Shown: positions 26,512 to 39,007, numbered from the stretch's first letter. The stretch: 64,000 bases of DNA from Comamonas odontotermitis (GCF_020080045.1 NZ_CP083451.1:3955001-4019000); one strand, 5' to 3'. Notes: generated from the letters alone by a model not told the origin. A program made the numbers and translations.

Positions 26512-27222
26512 CTAAGCCGCCGCCAGCCCCACGAGGCGGTAACCCACCTGCAACTCCGTCTGCAGGTGCCGGGGCTGGGCCGGGTCGGCCTCGATCTTCT
26601 GGCGCAGGTTGGCCATGTGCACGCGCAGGTAATGGGGCCTATCCAGGTATTCCGGCCCCCACACCTGCAGCAGCAGTTGGCGGTGCGTCAGCACGCGGCC
26701 CTGGCCCGCGATCAGTGCAGCCAGCAGTCGGAACTCGATGGGCGTGAGGTGCACGACCTCCGATCCCCGGCTGACTTCGTGCGTGGCCAGATCGACCGTC
26801 ACCTCGCCAAAGCGTGCGCGGCTGGAAGGCGCTGTGTCGGCAGGCATCTGCTGGCGGCGGCGCAGCAGCACGCGCAGCCGCGCGAGCAGTTCCGGCACAC
26901 CGAAGGGTTTGGTCAGGTAATCATCAGCGCCGGTGTCGAGGGCGGCTACCTTTTCCTCTTCGCGGTCCCGGGCCGACAGCACCAGCACCGGCAGAGGGCT
27001 CCAGCTGCGCAGTTGGGCAATCACACTCTTGCCATCGGCATCGGGCAGGCCCAGGTCCAAGACCACCACATCGGGCTGACGGCTCGCGGCCTCGATCAGG
27101 CCACGCCGTGCCGTCTCCGCCTCGAACACCTGCCAGCCTTCGTCCTCCAGGGCCAGGCGGATAAAGCGGCGTATTGCCAGGTCATCTTCAATCAATAGTA
27201 CGCGGTGGGCTGCAACAGTCAT
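26512..27222 (-). CDS. kdpE: Response regulator KdpE
   Basis: An OmpR-type response regulator of 236 residues that activates the kdp operon when K+ is scarce. The receiver domain has the acidic pair EDD (12-14), phospho-acceptor D56 (VVVLDLGLPD) and the Lys of LTKPF. A winged-helix DNA-binding domain covers about 135-232, with LTPIEFRLLAALI. It starts 13 bases after kdpD. The ATG at 27222 gives MTVAAHRVLLIEDD; earlier in-frame sequence overlaps kdpD. Confidence 0.96.
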   Translation of the reverse strand: MTVAAHRVLLIEDDLAIRRFIRLALEDEGWQVFEAETARRGLIEAASRQPDVVVLDLGLPDADGKSVIAQLRSWSPLPVLVLSARDREEEKVAALDTGADDYLTKPFGVPELLARLRVLLRRRQQMPADTAPSSRARFGEVTVDLATHEVSRGSEVVHLTPIEFRLLAALIAGQGRVLTHRQLLLQVWGPEYLDRPHYLRVHMANLRQKIEADPAQPRHLQTELQVGYRLVGLAAA

Positions 27223-27235
27223 GGGGAAAGCCGTT

Positions 27236-29950
27236 TCAATCGTCCAAAGCCGGTTGCTCAGGCACGGACAGGCGAATGGTAAAGATGGTACCCGGCCCTG
27301 GATTGGCCGACGCAAGTTCCAGCTTCCCGCCATGGGCTTCCACGATGCGCTGCGCCAGCGTGAGACCCAGGCCCATGCCGGAGACGGAGGACTCGACCAC
27401 GCCACGCGTGAACGGCTCAAACAACAGTGCCGCATCCAGGTGTGCTGGCAGTCCTGGCCCATCATCCTGTAGCGTAAGGAGACAATGATCGATGCCCTTT
27501 GCATCCTGCTCCACATGGCAGGCCAGCGTCAATGTCGTGCCGGGCGGCGTGTATTTGGCAGCGTTGTCCAGCAGGTTGACCAGCACACGTTCCATCAGCA
27601 CCGCATCCACATGCAGCAGCGGCAGGCCTGCTGGCAGATCGGTGCGCACCACATGCCCGGCCAGGCGACCGTGCATCTGCCGCAGTGCACTGCCCACCAG
27701 CTCTTCGGCGGGCAGCCATTCGCGCTTGAGATGCACGCCGCCCTGCTGCAGGCGCGCCATGGTCAGCAGGTTATCCACCAGTTGCTGCAATGCCTCGGCC
27801 TGGTTGCGAATCTGCATCAGCATGTCTGCCGCCGCACCCGGTGGCACCCGTGGCAGGGCGGCTTGGGCTGCGCCCAGAATACCGGTCAGCGGCGTACGCA
27901 GATCGTGCGACACCGCTGAGAGCAAGGTGTTGCGCAGCCGCTCGCCTTCCATGGCCACCTGGGTCTCCTGCGCCACCTCGACGAAGTGCACGCGTTCGAG
28001 CGCCAGTGCAATCTGGCTCGCACAGGCATCCAGCAGGCGGCGCTCTTCCGGCACATGAAGCCGCTGCGGCCTGCGCAAGTGCAGCACCAGTACACCGCGC
28101 GCGCGCACCGGCGCCATCAGCGGCACATACAGCGCGGGCGATGCGGGCAGGGTGTCAGTGCCCTGCCCCGCAGGCTGGCCGTGCTCCATGCTCCAGCGCG
28201 CAATGCTGGCATCCATGGGGCCTTCGCTACCGGCAACGGCATGCAGGCTTTCCTGCGCATCGGGCAATTGCAGACCTGTCTGTGCATCGAACACGCCCGA
28301 CACCGTGGTGAGCGCAATCTGCGCCACTTGCTCCTGCGTGAGCGCGCCTGACAGGTCGCGCGCCAACCGGGCCAGCGCCCCGGCGCGCCGCTCCCGCTCT
28401 GCCGCCACACGCGCCTCGTGGCGCAACCGCGCCATGAGCTGGCCGCAGACCAGGGCCACGCCCAGCATCAGGCAGAAGGTGAAGATGTACTGCGTGTCAT
28501 TGACGCTGAACGAATTGCGCGGCGGCACAAAGTAGAAATCAAACAGCAGCACCGACAGCAGCGCAGCCCAGGCACCCGGCCCCCGCCCCCAGCGCAAGGA
28601 CGACAGCACCACCACCAGCAGGAAGAGCATGACCACGTTGGCCGGATCGAACACCTGCAGCAGCAGCTCTGCCACCACGGCGGCGGCCACGCAAGCCAGG
28701 GTGGCTCCGGCGTAACCGAGCCATGCCACCGGCTTGCGCTCATGCACCGGCTTGCGCACGGCGCTCCCGTTCTTGGGGACAGGCGGAGACAGCACCAGCA
28801 CGTCCAGCCCCGGGTCCAGCCGCGCAATCTGCTCGGGCAGGCTGGCCGCTGCCCACGGCAGCCAGCGGGAGACGCGGCGCTGTACGCGTGCGAGCACCAG
28901 ATGGCTGGCATTGCGCTCATGGGCAAAGGCCACCAGCGCCTGGGCCACGTCGGCGCCGGGGATCGTGGCCGTGTCAGCGCCCAAGCGCGCGGCCAGCGCC
29001 AATGTTTTGAGCACTCCCTCCTGCGCGCGGCGCGGCCGGTGCTGGCGCTCGGGGGCATCCACATAGACCACCATCCAGTCGGCTTCCAGCCGCCGCGCCA
29101 GCCGCGCTACCTGACGCACCAGCGCATCATCGCCCGCATGGCCGCCCACACCGACAAGCAATCGTTCACGGGCGGGCCAGACTTCACCGATGGCGCGCTC
29201 GCGCCGGTAGTCGCGCATGTCCTCGTCAACACGGTCGGCCGTGCGCCGCAACGCCAGCTCACGCAGGGCCAGCAGATTGCCCAGACGAAAGAAGTTGTGC
29301 GAGGCGCGCTCGGCCTGCTCCAGCGGGTAGACCTTGCCTGCCTTGAGGCGCTTGAGCAGCTCCTCGGGCGGAATGTCGACGACGATCACCTCATCGGCGT
29401 TGTCAAAAACCTGGTCGGGCACAGTCTCATGCACCTTGATGCCCACGATGCCGCCCACCACATCGTTGAGGCTTTCCAGGTGCTGCACGTTGAGCGTGGT
29501 CCAGACATCGATGCCTGCGGCGAGCAGTTCCTCCACATCCTGACAACGCTTGGGATGGCGTGCCCCCGGCACATTGCTGTGCGCCAGCTCGTCGAGCAGC
29601 AGCACCTCGGGGTGGCGCAGCAGCGCGGCGTCAAGATCGAACTCGGTCAATTGCCGCCCCTGGTAGGGCAGATGGCGGCGCGACAGTTGCTCCAGACCGT
29701 GCAATTGCTGTTCTGTCTCGGCCCTTCCATGCGTTTCCACGAGGCCCACCAGGATGGAGCGGCCCGCATGCCGCTCGCGCTGTGCGGCCGCCAGCATGGC
29801 ATAGGTCTTTCCCACACCGGCATTGGAGCCAAAGTAGATGCGCAGCTTTCCGCGTGCAGCCTGCTGCTGCTCGGCATGCAGCTGCGCCACCAGCGCGTCC
29901 GGGTCTGGACGCGCTGGTGGCGCCGGAGTATTGTTGGTGCTTACCGCCAT
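27236..29950 (-). CDS. kdpD: Sensor histidine kinase KdpD
   Basis: A 904-residue K+/turgor sensor. Order of domains: N-terminal KdpD domain with Walker A GSNAGVGKTYAML (41-53), a universal-stress-like domain (about 255-370), four membrane helices (about 400-495), a GAF-like region, the dimerisation domain with SHDLRTPLTG (H682), and an HATPase_c domain with LLDNAAKYTPPG. KdpD senses K+ through the membrane and cytoplasmic regions and phosphorylates KdpE. It lies 34 bases after kdpB and 13 before kdpE, so all are probably co-transcribed. Confidence 0.97.
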   Translation of the reverse strand: MAVSTNNTPAPPARPDPDALVAQLHAEQQQAARGKLRIYFGSNAGVGKTYAMLAAAQRERHAGRSILVGLVETHGRAETEQQLHGLEQLSRRHLPYQGRQLTEFDLDAALLRHPEVLLLDELAHSNVPGARHPKRCQDVEELLAAGIDVWTTLNVQHLESLNDVVGGIVGIKVHETVPDQVFDNADEVIVVDIPPEELLKRLKAGKVYPLEQAERASHNFFRLGNLLALRELALRRTADRVDEDMRDYRRERAIGEVWPARERLLVGVGGHAGDDALVRQVARLARRLEADWMVVYVDAPERQHRPRRAQEGVLKTLALAARLGADTATIPGADVAQALVAFAHERNASHLVLARVQRRVSRWLPWAAASLPEQIARLDPGLDVLVLSPPVPKNGSAVRKPVHERKPVAWLGYAGATLACVAAAVVAELLLQVFDPANVVMLFLLVVVLSSLRWGRGPGAWAALLSVLLFDFYFVPPRNSFSVNDTQYIFTFCLMLGVALVCGQLMARLRHEARVAAERERRAGALARLARDLSGALTQEQVAQIALTTVSGVFDAQTGLQLPDAQESLHAVAGSEGPMDASIARWSMEHGQPAGQGTDTLPASPALYVPLMAPVRARGVLVLHLRRPQRLHVPEERRLLDACASQIALALERVHFVEVAQETQVAMEGERLRNTLLSAVSHDLRTPLTGILGAAQAALPRVPPGAAADMLMQIRNQAEALQQLVDNLLTMARLQQGGVHLKREWLPAEELVGSALRQMHGRLAGHVVRTDLPAGLPLLHVDAVLMERVLVNLLDNAAKYTPPGTTLTLACHVEQDAKGIDHCLLTLQDDGPGLPAHLDAALLFEPFTRGVVESSVSGMGLGLTLAQRIVEAHGGKLELASANPGPGTIFTIRLSVPEQPALDD

Positions 29951-29984
29951 CGTCTTGGCATTGTCGGTGTTTTCAGCGCCAGGC

Positions 29985-32087
<2,103 letters not shown>

Positions 32088-32090
32088 GGC

Positions 32091-32786
32091 TCACTCCTTT
32101 GCAGCAGGTTGCTGTGTATCCAGCGCCATATTGAGGCGCAGCACATTGACGCGTGGCTCGCCCAGCAGACCAAAGGTACGCCCCTGCGTGCTCTGCGCAA
32201 TCAACTGCCGCACCTGGTCTTGGTTCAGCTTGCGCGCCTGCGCCACACGCGGCAACTGCAGCAAGGCATTGGCCACGGAGATGTGTGGATCCAGACCCGA
32301 CGCCGAAGCCGTGACCGCATCCACGGGCACCACCGCATCGGTGGCCAAGGCGTTATCGGCGCGGTACTGCACTACGCGGGCAGCCACTGTCTCGGCCAGT
32401 TCCTTGTGGGTACCTCCCTGGTTGCTGCCACTTGACTGTGCGGCGTTATAGGGCGCAGCGATGCTGGCGCCCTCCTTGTCGGGGTCCGGCGCCACCGTGG
32501 CGCTGGGCCTTCCGTGGAAATAGTTGGCACCCGCAAACTGCTGGCCGATGAGGGCCGAACCCAGCACCTGGCCATTGCGCTCGACCAGGCTGCCATTGGC
32601 TGCATACGGCAGCAGAGCCTGAGCCACGCCGGTTGTCGCCAGCGGATAGACAATGCCGCCGACCAGCATGACGGCCGCGGCGGCGCGTACGCTGCTGGCC
32701 ACCAGACGCCCCCAGGAAGCCGGAGACGATTCGGTATCCGAAGCCGATGCTACGGATACGGAGAGGGAAAGAGAAGACGATTTCAT
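32091..32786 (-). CDS. kdpC: Potassium-transporting ATPase subunit C
   Basis: KdpC is the single-span subunit that raises ATP affinity of the KdpFABC complex. At 231 residues it is longer than the usual 190-200 because of a Ser-rich N-terminal extension of about 35 residues before the membrane helix (about 42-62). After it come [39 protein letters not shown] and [16 protein letters not shown], all family blocks. The ATG at 32786 was chosen as the first methionine with a GGGAGC site. The gene lies between kdpA and kdpB, an unusual position. The 147-base gap to kdpA is the widest in the operon. Confidence 0.96.
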   Translation of the reverse strand: MKSSSLSLSVSVASASDTESSPASWGRLVASSVRAAAAVMLVGGIVYPLATTGVAQALLPYAANGSLVERNGQVLGSALIGQQFAGANYFHGRPSATVAPDPDKEGASIAAPYNAAQSSGSNQGGTHKELAETVAARVVQYRADNALATDAVVPVDAVTASASGLDPHISVANALLQLPRVAQARKLNQDQVRQLIAQSTQGRTFGLLGEPRVNVLRLNMALDTQQPAAKE

Positions 32787-32933
32787 AGTGTTGCTCCCAG
32801 CGGAGATATCAGTGCGCCCTGGCAACGCCCCAGGCTCTGAGACCGGCCTTCCCAAAGTGTGGGCAGCCGGACAAGGGCCGCCCCGCAGCAAGAGCTGGGG
32901 AAGGCGCGAAGCGACTCAGGGGGTGTGCATGCA

Positions 32934-34640
32934 TCAGGGATAGAGGTGCCCCACCAGCATTTGCAGGTGCTCCACGACAGGCCCCAGCGCCAGCGCTGGC
33001 AAAAAGGTGAGCCCGCCCACCACCAGCACCACAAACACCAGCAACCCCAAGAAGAGTGGCGATGCCGTGGGAAAGGTGCCAGGCCCCGCAGGCACTGTGG
33101 TTTTGGCCGCCATGCTGCCGGCCACCGCCAGCATGGGCAGCAGCGTGAGAAAGCGCCCCACGATCATGGCCAGACCCAGCGTGGTGTTGAAGAACGGCGT
33201 ATTGGCATTCAGCCCCGCGAAAGCCGAGCCGTTGTTGGCTGTAGCCGAAGCATAGGCATACAGAATTTCCGAGAAACCGTGCGGGCCACGGTTGTTCAGA
33301 CTGTCGGATGCGCCAGGCCACAGCATGGCCAGCGCCGTGAATCCCAGAATGCTGGCCGGATGCGCCAGCACCGAGAGCATGACCAGTTTGATCTCGCGCA
33401 CCTCGATCTTCTTGCCCAGAAACTCCGGCGTGCGGCCGATCATCATGCCGGCCAGGAAAACCGTGAGGATGGCGTATTGAATCAGGTTGATCAGCCCCAC
33501 CCCGTCGCCCCCGAACACGCAGTTGAGCATCATCAGTGCCAGCGGCGTGATGGCACCCAGGGGCGTGAGCGAATCGTGCATGGCATTGACCGAGCCTGTA
33601 GTGGCGGCTGTGGTGGTGGTCACGAACAGCGCGGTGTCGGCAATGCCAAAGCGCAATTCCTTGCCCTCCATATTGCCGCCTGGCTGCGCAAGGCTCCACT
33701 GCTGGTCGGCCCCGGCTCGTGCCAGCAGGCTGCTGCCTTGCTGCTCGGCCATGAACACCAGGCTCAGAAAACCTACGAACATCACCATGCAGGCGCCATA
33801 CAGCACCCATCCCTGGCGACGGCGCAGCAGCATGGAGCCAAATGCATAGGTCATGCTCGCGGGAATCAGCAGCATGGCCAGGATGTGCAGCATATTGGTG
33901 AGCGGCGTCGGATTCTCGAACGGATGCGCAGCATTCGCGTTGAAGAAACCACCGCCATTGGTTCCCAGATGCTTGATGCTCTCCAGGCTTGCAACGGGGC
34001 CCGTCAGCAGTTGCTGGCGCGCGCCTTCGAGCGTGCTTGCCCAGGTCTCGGTGTGCAGCGTCTGCGGAATGCCCTGCCACACATAGACCAGTGCAAGCAC
34101 AAAGGAGAGCGGCAGGAGCACGCGCCAGAACACGCGTACGTAGTCCACCCAGTAGTTACCCACATCCTTGCTGCTGGAACGGGCCAGACCCCGCACAAAG
34201 CCAGCGCCTGCAGCCACACCCGTGGTCGCCCCCGCAAACATCAGAAAGGTGATGACCGCCATCTGCGTGGCATTGGAGAGACTGCTCTCCCCCCCATAGG
34301 CTTGCCAGTTGGTGTTGGTGATGAACGAAGCAGCGGTATTGAATGCCAGATCAGGTGCTTGGGCCGCGAATTGCAGCGGATTGAGCGGCAGCCAGCCTTG
34401 CAGCCGCAGCACCAGATAGCCCAGCAGCATCATGGCCGCATTGGACAGCAACAGGGCCGCGCCATAGCGCTGCCAGCCCATATGCTCGCCAGGGTTCACG
34501 CCCAGCGCGCGGTAACTGAGCCGCTCCAGCCAGGTGTGGTGGTCGCTGGTAAAACACCGCGCCAACCACTGGCCCATGGGAATGACTAGCACCGTCAGAG
34601 CCGCGAGTACTGCGGCAAATTCTATCCAGGGTAACCACAT
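32934..34640 (-). CDS. kdpA: Potassium-transporting ATPase subunit A
   Basis: The K+-channel-like subunit of KdpFABC, 568 residues with about ten membrane helices. Four selectivity-filter-like loops are visible: [43 protein letters not shown] and [13 protein letters not shown]. The start at 34640 lies just after the small peptide gene. The length and motif order are typical. Confidence 0.97.
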   Translation of the reverse strand: MWLPWIEFAAVLAALTVLVIPMGQWLARCFTSDHHTWLERLSYRALGVNPGEHMGWQRYGAALLLSNAAMMLLGYLVLRLQGWLPLNPLQFAAQAPDLAFNTAASFITNTNWQAYGGESSLSNATQMAVITFLMFAGATTGVAAGAGFVRGLARSSSKDVGNYWVDYVRVFWRVLLPLSFVLALVYVWQGIPQTLHTETWASTLEGARQQLLTGPVASLESIKHLGTNGGGFFNANAAHPFENPTPLTNMLHILAMLLIPASMTYAFGSMLLRRRQGWVLYGACMVMFVGFLSLVFMAEQQGSSLLARAGADQQWSLAQPGGNMEGKELRFGIADTALFVTTTTAATTGSVNAMHDSLTPLGAITPLALMMLNCVFGGDGVGLINLIQYAILTVFLAGMMIGRTPEFLGKKIEVREIKLVMLSVLAHPASILGFTALAMLWPGASDSLNNRGPHGFSEILYAYASATANNGSAFAGLNANTPFFNTTLGLAMIVGRFLTLLPMLAVAGSMAAKTTVPAGPGTFPTASPLFLGLLVFVVLVVGGLTFLPALALGPVVEHLQMLVGHLYP

Positions 34641-34653
34641 GGTGTGCTCCCTG

Positions 34654-34746
34654 TCAGATGCGCGTCAGCGCGCGCAAAAAGCCCAACAGTCCCGCAAAGC
34701 AGGCGAACGTCAGGCTCACAAAGATCAGATCTTGCAGCATTTGCAT
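34654..34746 (-). CDS. 30-residue membrane peptide between kdpF and kdpA
   Basis: A tiny open frame starting [20 protein letters not shown] and ending in RALTRI, with one predicted membrane helix (about residues 6-25) and a basic C-terminal end. AAGGGACC stands before the ATG at 34746. It begins 10 bases after kdpF and ends 13 bases before kdpA, so it is within the operon. It lacks the KdpF C-terminal YALLRPEKF motif. It may be a second KdpF-like subunit or a separate small regulator; function is unproved. Confidence 0.65.
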   Translation of the reverse strand: MQMLQDLIFVSLTFACFAGLLGFLRALTRI

Positions 34747-34756
34747 GGTGGTCCCT

Positions 34757-34852
34757 TCAGAATTTTTCGGGGCGCAGCAGCGCGTAGCCGAGATAGGCAA
34801 AGAGCCCGCCAGCGGCAAGCACCGCCAATACTTCCACCCAGTGGTAAGGCAT
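34757..34852 (-). CDS. kdpF: Potassium-transporting ATPase subunit F
   Basis: A 31-residue single-span protein whose C-terminal half, FAYLGYALLRPEKF, has the KdpF pattern. KdpF stabilises the KdpABC pump in the membrane. I chose the ATG at 34852, seven bases after AGGAGG; an ATG two codons earlier is too close to that site. It is the first gene of the operon on the minus strand. Confidence 0.85.
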   Translation of the reverse strand: MPYHWVEVLAVLAAGGLFAYLGYALLRPEKF

Positions 34853-35103
34853 TTCCATTTCCTCCTGCCCCGCCCGGGCGCTCAATGTGCGCAGACGAAG
34901 CCATACAACGACGCTGGCCCAACGCCAGCGCTGGAAGAAATGTAAAAATATGCGCATCAAGCGCGTGTAGAGAATGGGGCAGAAGGTATCAAGATCGCAT
35001 CAAGAAGGATGCAAGAACACCTACCAGCACCCGACTGACTGGCGCCATCAGCTATGAAAGGTATAGTGACGCAGCGTTTTTCCCCTTTGGCATCTCTTTT
35101 TCC

Positions 35104-36114
35104 ATGGCATCCACTTCGCACCGCGGCAACTCGTTCGACATCCTCCGGATTTGCGCAGCGCTGGCCGTGATCGTCTGCCACCACTACTACATCAGTGACC
35201 ACGAGGGCCCCGGCTGGATGAATGTGGGCATGATCGGCGGCGTGGCCGTGATGACCTTCTTCACCATCAGCGGTTACTTGGTCACCACCAGTTGGCTGCG
35301 CGAGCCACACCTGGTCAAGTTCTCTGCCAAGCGCCTGCTGCGCCTGTGGCCGGGCATGCTGGCCGCCATGGTGCTGAACATCTTTGTATTTGGCCTGCTG
35401 TTCACCAATCTGCCAGCCAGGGAGTTCCTGAGCCATGGCCAGACGCTGGAGTACTTCAGGAACCTGTTGATGTACCGCGCCTACGTCAACCTGCCCGGCG
35501 TGTTCATGAACAACCCCCTGGACACACTGATGAACGGGCCGCTGTGGACCATCCCCATGGAAACGATGTGCTACGCCGCGCTGGCCGCGGCCGGCGTGGT
35601 GGGTGTTTTCCGCAAGCGCTGGATCGCAACCTTTGCCCTGCTGGGCTACATCCTGGTGTTCATCGTGGGCTACAACGCCGATTTCTTGGGCGTGATGATG
35701 CACTGGTACGAATACCCGGCCTACTTCGCCTGTGGGGCGCTGATTGCTTTGCACCGTGATCGCTTCCTGCCCCATGCCGCCGCCATCACCTTCGGCCTCA
35801 TTCCGATTGCCATGTTCTTCTGGCTCACCGGGCTGCAGCACACATCCGGCCTGCTGGTGCTGCCAGCGCTGCTCATCTACCTGGGGAGCACGACATCGGT
35901 TTTTTCGGGATGGGTCAGCCGCCTGGGCGATCCCTCCTACGGCGTCTACCTCTCGGGCTGTCCCATTGCACAGGCGGTGTATGCGCTGTGGCCGTCGATG
36001 AACTTCTATGCCAGCATGGCACTGTCCTGCGTGCTGTCGATGCTGCTGGGCTATGTACTGTGGCACTGGATTGAGTCACCTGCGCTACGTCTGAAGCGCT
36101 TGCTGGCCAAGTGA
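35104..36114 (+). CDS. Acyltransferase 3 family membrane protein (paralogue 1)
   Basis: A 336-residue polytopic membrane protein of the acyltransferase-3 family, which moves acetyl or other acyl groups onto surface sugars. The first helix carries SFDILRICAALAVIVCHHYY, with the conserved His. TFFTISGYLVT, MNGPLWTIPMET and GDPSYGVYLSG are shared with the next gene and with the gene at 42644. The ATG at 35104 gives MASTSHRGNSFD; a longer upstream frame overlaps the kdp promoter region. It overlaps the next acyltransferase by four bases if that one starts at GTG. The acceptor is unknown, probably LPS or another surface glycan. Confidence 0.88.
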   Translation: MASTSHRGNSFDILRICAALAVIVCHHYYISDHEGPGWMNVGMIGGVAVMTFFTISGYLVTTSWLREPHLVKFSAKRLLRLWPGMLAAMVLNIFVFGLLFTNLPAREFLSHGQTLEYFRNLLMYRAYVNLPGVFMNNPLDTLMNGPLWTIPMETMCYAALAAAGVVGVFRKRWIATFALLGYILVFIVGYNADFLGVMMHWYEYPAYFACGALIALHRDRFLPHAAAITFGLIPIAMFFWLTGLQHTSGLLVLPALLIYLGSTTSVFSGWVSRLGDPSYGVYLSGCPIAQAVYALWPSMNFYASMALSCVLSMLLGYVLWHWIESPALRLKRLLAK

Positions 36115-37205
36115 ACGCGTCACCTCAGCCATCTGCATCTTCTCCCATGCGTTCAGAGCATCACAACCATTTCGATACCATCCGGCTGCTCACGGCATGG
36201 TCGGTCATCGTTGCGCACCACTATCCGATCACCGGTGTCACAGCACCGGCCTGGATCAGCAACCAGTGGCTGAATTGGGCCTGGCTTGGCGGCGTGGCGG
36301 TGATGACGTTCTTTGTCATCAGCGGCTATCTGGTCACACTCAGCTGGATGCGGGAGCCGCGTCTCCTGCCATTTCTGTGGAAACGGGTGCTGCGGCTCTG
36401 GCCTGGACTGTGCGGTGCGGTGCTGATGTGCATCTTCGTCTTTGGCCTTGCCTTCACCGCACTGCCTGCACCAGCGTTTCTGCGATCTGCCGGTGCGCTG
36501 GAATTTGCAGGCAACCTGACCCTGGTGCGTGCGGCCACCGGTTTGCCGGGCGTCTTCACAGGCCAGCCCGTGGAAGGCGCCATGAACGGCCCGCTGTGGA
36601 CCATTCCGCTGGAATTCTTCAGCTATTGCGCGCTTGCGCTGGCAGGCCTTCTGGGGATTCTGCGCCATCGCCGGGTGGCATCGCTGCTGTGCGCGGCCTA
36701 TATGCTGTGGTACCTGCTGTGCATGAACGATGATGTGACGGGCGAGTTGGTGCTGTGGCCCATGTATACCGCCTATTTTGCAGCAGGCTGCCTCATCGGC
36801 CTGCATGCACAATGGTTCCGCCAGCATGCCCCCCGATTGCTGATGGTGCTGCTGCCGCTATGCCTGCTGGCCTATTTTCTGACGCCCCACCAATCCACGG
36901 CCCGCTTCCTGCTGTGGCCAGCGCTCATCATTGCCATCGGTAGCCGCAGCGCTCGGCGCAACTGGCTTCACAGAGTCGGCGATCCATCCTACGGCATCTA
37001 TCTCTACGGATTCCCTGTCGCACAAGCGATCACTGCGCTGTGGCCCCAGCTGCCTTTTGGCATCAATCTGGCCGTCACCATCGCCACAGCCACCGCGTTG
37101 GGGTGTGCGTCATGGCGGTACATCGAATCGCGTGCGCTTCGCTACAAGAACCCTGGTTTCCTGCGTAAAGCAACCCCTTTGGGCAAACATCCTGCCATCC
37201 GCTAA
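36111..37205 (+). CDS. Acyltransferase 3 family membrane protein (paralogue 2)
   Basis: About 364 residues, polytopic, acyltransferase-3 family. HFDTIRLLTAWSVIVAHHYP in helix 1, TFFVISGYLVTLSWMREPRL, MNGPLWTIPLEF and GDPSYGIYLYGFPVAQAI match paralogue 1 nearly block for block, so the pair arose by tandem duplication. Two starts are possible: GTG at 36111, overlapping the previous stop as GTGA, or ATG at 36147 (MRSEHHNHFD), which matches the N-terminal length of its paralogues. Neither has a strong ribosome binding site; coupling favours GTG. The likely role is O-acylation of a surface glycan. Confidence 0.87.
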   Translation: MNASPQPSASSPMRSEHHNHFDTIRLLTAWSVIVAHHYPITGVTAPAWISNQWLNWAWLGGVAVMTFFVISGYLVTLSWMREPRLLPFLWKRVLRLWPGLCGAVLMCIFVFGLAFTALPAPAFLRSAGALEFAGNLTLVRAATGLPGVFTGQPVEGAMNGPLWTIPLEFFSYCALALAGLLGILRHRRVASLLCAAYMLWYLLCMNDDVTGELVLWPMYTAYFAAGCLIGLHAQWFRQHAPRLLMVLLPLCLLAYFLTPHQSTARFLLWPALIIAIGSRSARRNWLHRVGDPSYGIYLYGFPVAQAITALWPQLPFGINLAVTIATATALGCASWRYIESRALRYKNPGFLRKATPLGKHPAIR

Positions 37206-37286
37206 AATTGCGCCAGTTTCAGCCAGCGCCTGCTGGCTTTGTTTTTTGCAGTCCTGCACGGACCTGCCCCCATTTTTACTGCTACT

Positions 37287-38915
37287 GTGTCCTACGCTTC
37301 CGAAACCCGCCGCCGCCGCACCTTCGCCATCATCTCCCACCCGGATGCTGGTAAGACCACGTTGACCGAAAAGCTGCTGCTGTTCTCGGGTGCCATCCAG
37401 ATCGCAGGCGCCGTCAAGGGCCGCAAGGCCAGCCGCCATGCCACATCCGACTGGATGGAAATCGAAAAGCAGCGCGGCATCTCGGTGGCCTCATCGGTGA
37501 TGCAGATGAGCTACCGCGACCATGTGATCAATCTGCTCGACACCCCAGGTCACAAGGACTTCTCGGAAGACACCTACCGCGTGTTGACGGCCGTGGACTC
37601 CGCACTGATGGTGATTGATGCTGCCAACGGTGTGGAAGCACAAACCCGGCGCCTCATCGAAGTCTGCCGCCAGCGTGACACGCCCATCATCACCTTCGTC
37701 AACAAGATGGACCGCGAAGTGCGTGATCCGCTGGACATCATGGACGAGGTGGAGCGCGAGCTGGGCATGCCCTGCTGCCCCATCACCTGGCCCGTAGGCC
37801 AGGGCAAAAGCTTTGGCGGCATCATCAACCTGCGCTCGCAGAGCATGACGGTGTTTGCCGCAGGCAGCGAAAAACGCCCGCAGGATTTCGAAGTGATCCC
37901 GCTGTCGGATACCGTCAAGCTGCGCGCCCGCTTCGGCAAAGCCTTTGACGATGCGCTCGAATCCATGGAACTGGCCGTGGGCGCCTCTGCCGAATGGGAC
38001 CATGAAGCCTTCCTGGCAGGCAAACTCACCCCCGTGTTCTTTGGCTCGGGTGTGAACAACTTCGGGGTGATGGAAGTGCTGGATGCCGTGGTCGACATGT
38101 CGCCACCGCCCGGCCCACGTGTAGCCTTTACCGAAGTGAACCGCAATCGCGAAGAGCGCACCATCCACCCAGAAGACAAAAGCTTCTCAGGCGTGGTGTT
38201 CAAGGTGCAGGCCAACATGGATGCCAACCACCGCGACCGCATCGCCTTCGTGCGCGTGGCCTCGGGCAAATACACACCGGGCATGAAGATGAAGGTGCAG
38301 CGCACCGGCAAGGAACTGCGCCCCACATCGGTCGTCACCTTCATGTCCCAGCGCCGCGAAGCAGTCGATGAAGCCTACGCTGGCGACATCATCGGCTTTA
38401 CCATCCATGGCGGCGTACAACTGGGCGACTCCATCACCGATGGCCCGAGCCTGCAGTTCATGGGCCTGCCTTTCTTCGCGCCTGAAATGTTCATGACCGT
38501 GGTGCTGAAGAACCCGCTGCGCACCAAGCAGTTGCAGCAAGGCCTGATGCAATTGGGCGAAGAAGGCGCCATCCAGGTCTTCAAACCCGATGTCGGCGGC
38601 AATATGCTGCTGGGTGCGGTGGGCCAGCTCCAGTTTGAAGTGGTGCAACACCGCCTGAAGACCGAATACGACTGCGACGTACGCCTGGAAGGTTGCCAGT
38701 ACACCGGCGCACGCTGGATCACGGCCAATTCGCCTGCCGAGTTGCGCGAGTTTGAAAACGCCTACCCCATGCGCCTGGCCCACGATGCGGCCGACACCCT
38801 GGCCTACTTATGCACCAGCCCGTATGACGTGCGCTTGGCCCAGGAACGCTTTCCCAAAATCCACTTCCATCCGCTGCGGGAGCATGCGGGGTTGAGCCTC
38901 AGTAGTGCAAATTAA
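37287..38915 (+). CDS. prfC: Peptide chain release factor 3
   Basis: RF3 is the GTPase that removes RF1/RF2 from the ribosome after termination. At 542 residues it fits the family. The P-loop HPDAGKTTLTE is at 18-28, DTPGHKDFSEDTYR is the G3 region, and NKMDREVRDP is G4. The start is GTG at 37287 (MSYASETRRRRTFAIISHP), the conserved N-terminus; a TTG 16 codons upstream is unlikely. It is an ordinary gene between two groups of surface-glycan genes. Confidence 0.96.
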   Translation: MSYASETRRRRTFAIISHPDAGKTTLTEKLLLFSGAIQIAGAVKGRKASRHATSDWMEIEKQRGISVASSVMQMSYRDHVINLLDTPGHKDFSEDTYRVLTAVDSALMVIDAANGVEAQTRRLIEVCRQRDTPIITFVNKMDREVRDPLDIMDEVERELGMPCCPITWPVGQGKSFGGIINLRSQSMTVFAAGSEKRPQDFEVIPLSDTVKLRARFGKAFDDALESMELAVGASAEWDHEAFLAGKLTPVFFGSGVNNFGVMEVLDAVVDMSPPPGPRVAFTEVNRNREERTIHPEDKSFSGVVFKVQANMDANHRDRIAFVRVASGKYTPGMKMKVQRTGKELRPTSVVTFMSQRREAVDEAYAGDIIGFTIHGGVQLGDSITDGPSLQFMGLPFFAPEMFMTVVLKNPLRTKQLQQGLMQLGEEGAIQVFKPDVGGNMLLGAVGQLQFEVVQHRLKTEYDCDVRLEGCQYTGARWITANSPAELREFENAYPMRLAHDAADTLAYLCTSPYDVRLAQERFPKIHFHPLREHAGLSLSSAN

Positions 38916-39007
38916 TTGATTAATTAGTACCGAAATAGTACCACCAGCAGTCTTCCATATATAGATGTTTTTCTTAAAACCATAGGCATCGACAGAAAAT
39001 ATAGATA

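Noticed and set aside
32787..32933. Missing kdp gene or mobile remnant in the kdpA-kdpC gap
   Set aside because: Only 147 bases without a frame starting at a ribosome binding site; it looks like a GC-rich intergenic stretch.
32859..34589. Plus-strand open frame of 576 codons opposite kdpA and the kdpA-kdpC gap
   Set aside because: Gln/His-rich shadow of kdpA, no start signal or recognisable motif.
34534..35103. N-terminal extension of acyltransferase paralogue 1 by 190 codons
   Set aside because: It would run antisense through kdpF and the kdp promoter region; the ATG at 35104 matches the paralogues.
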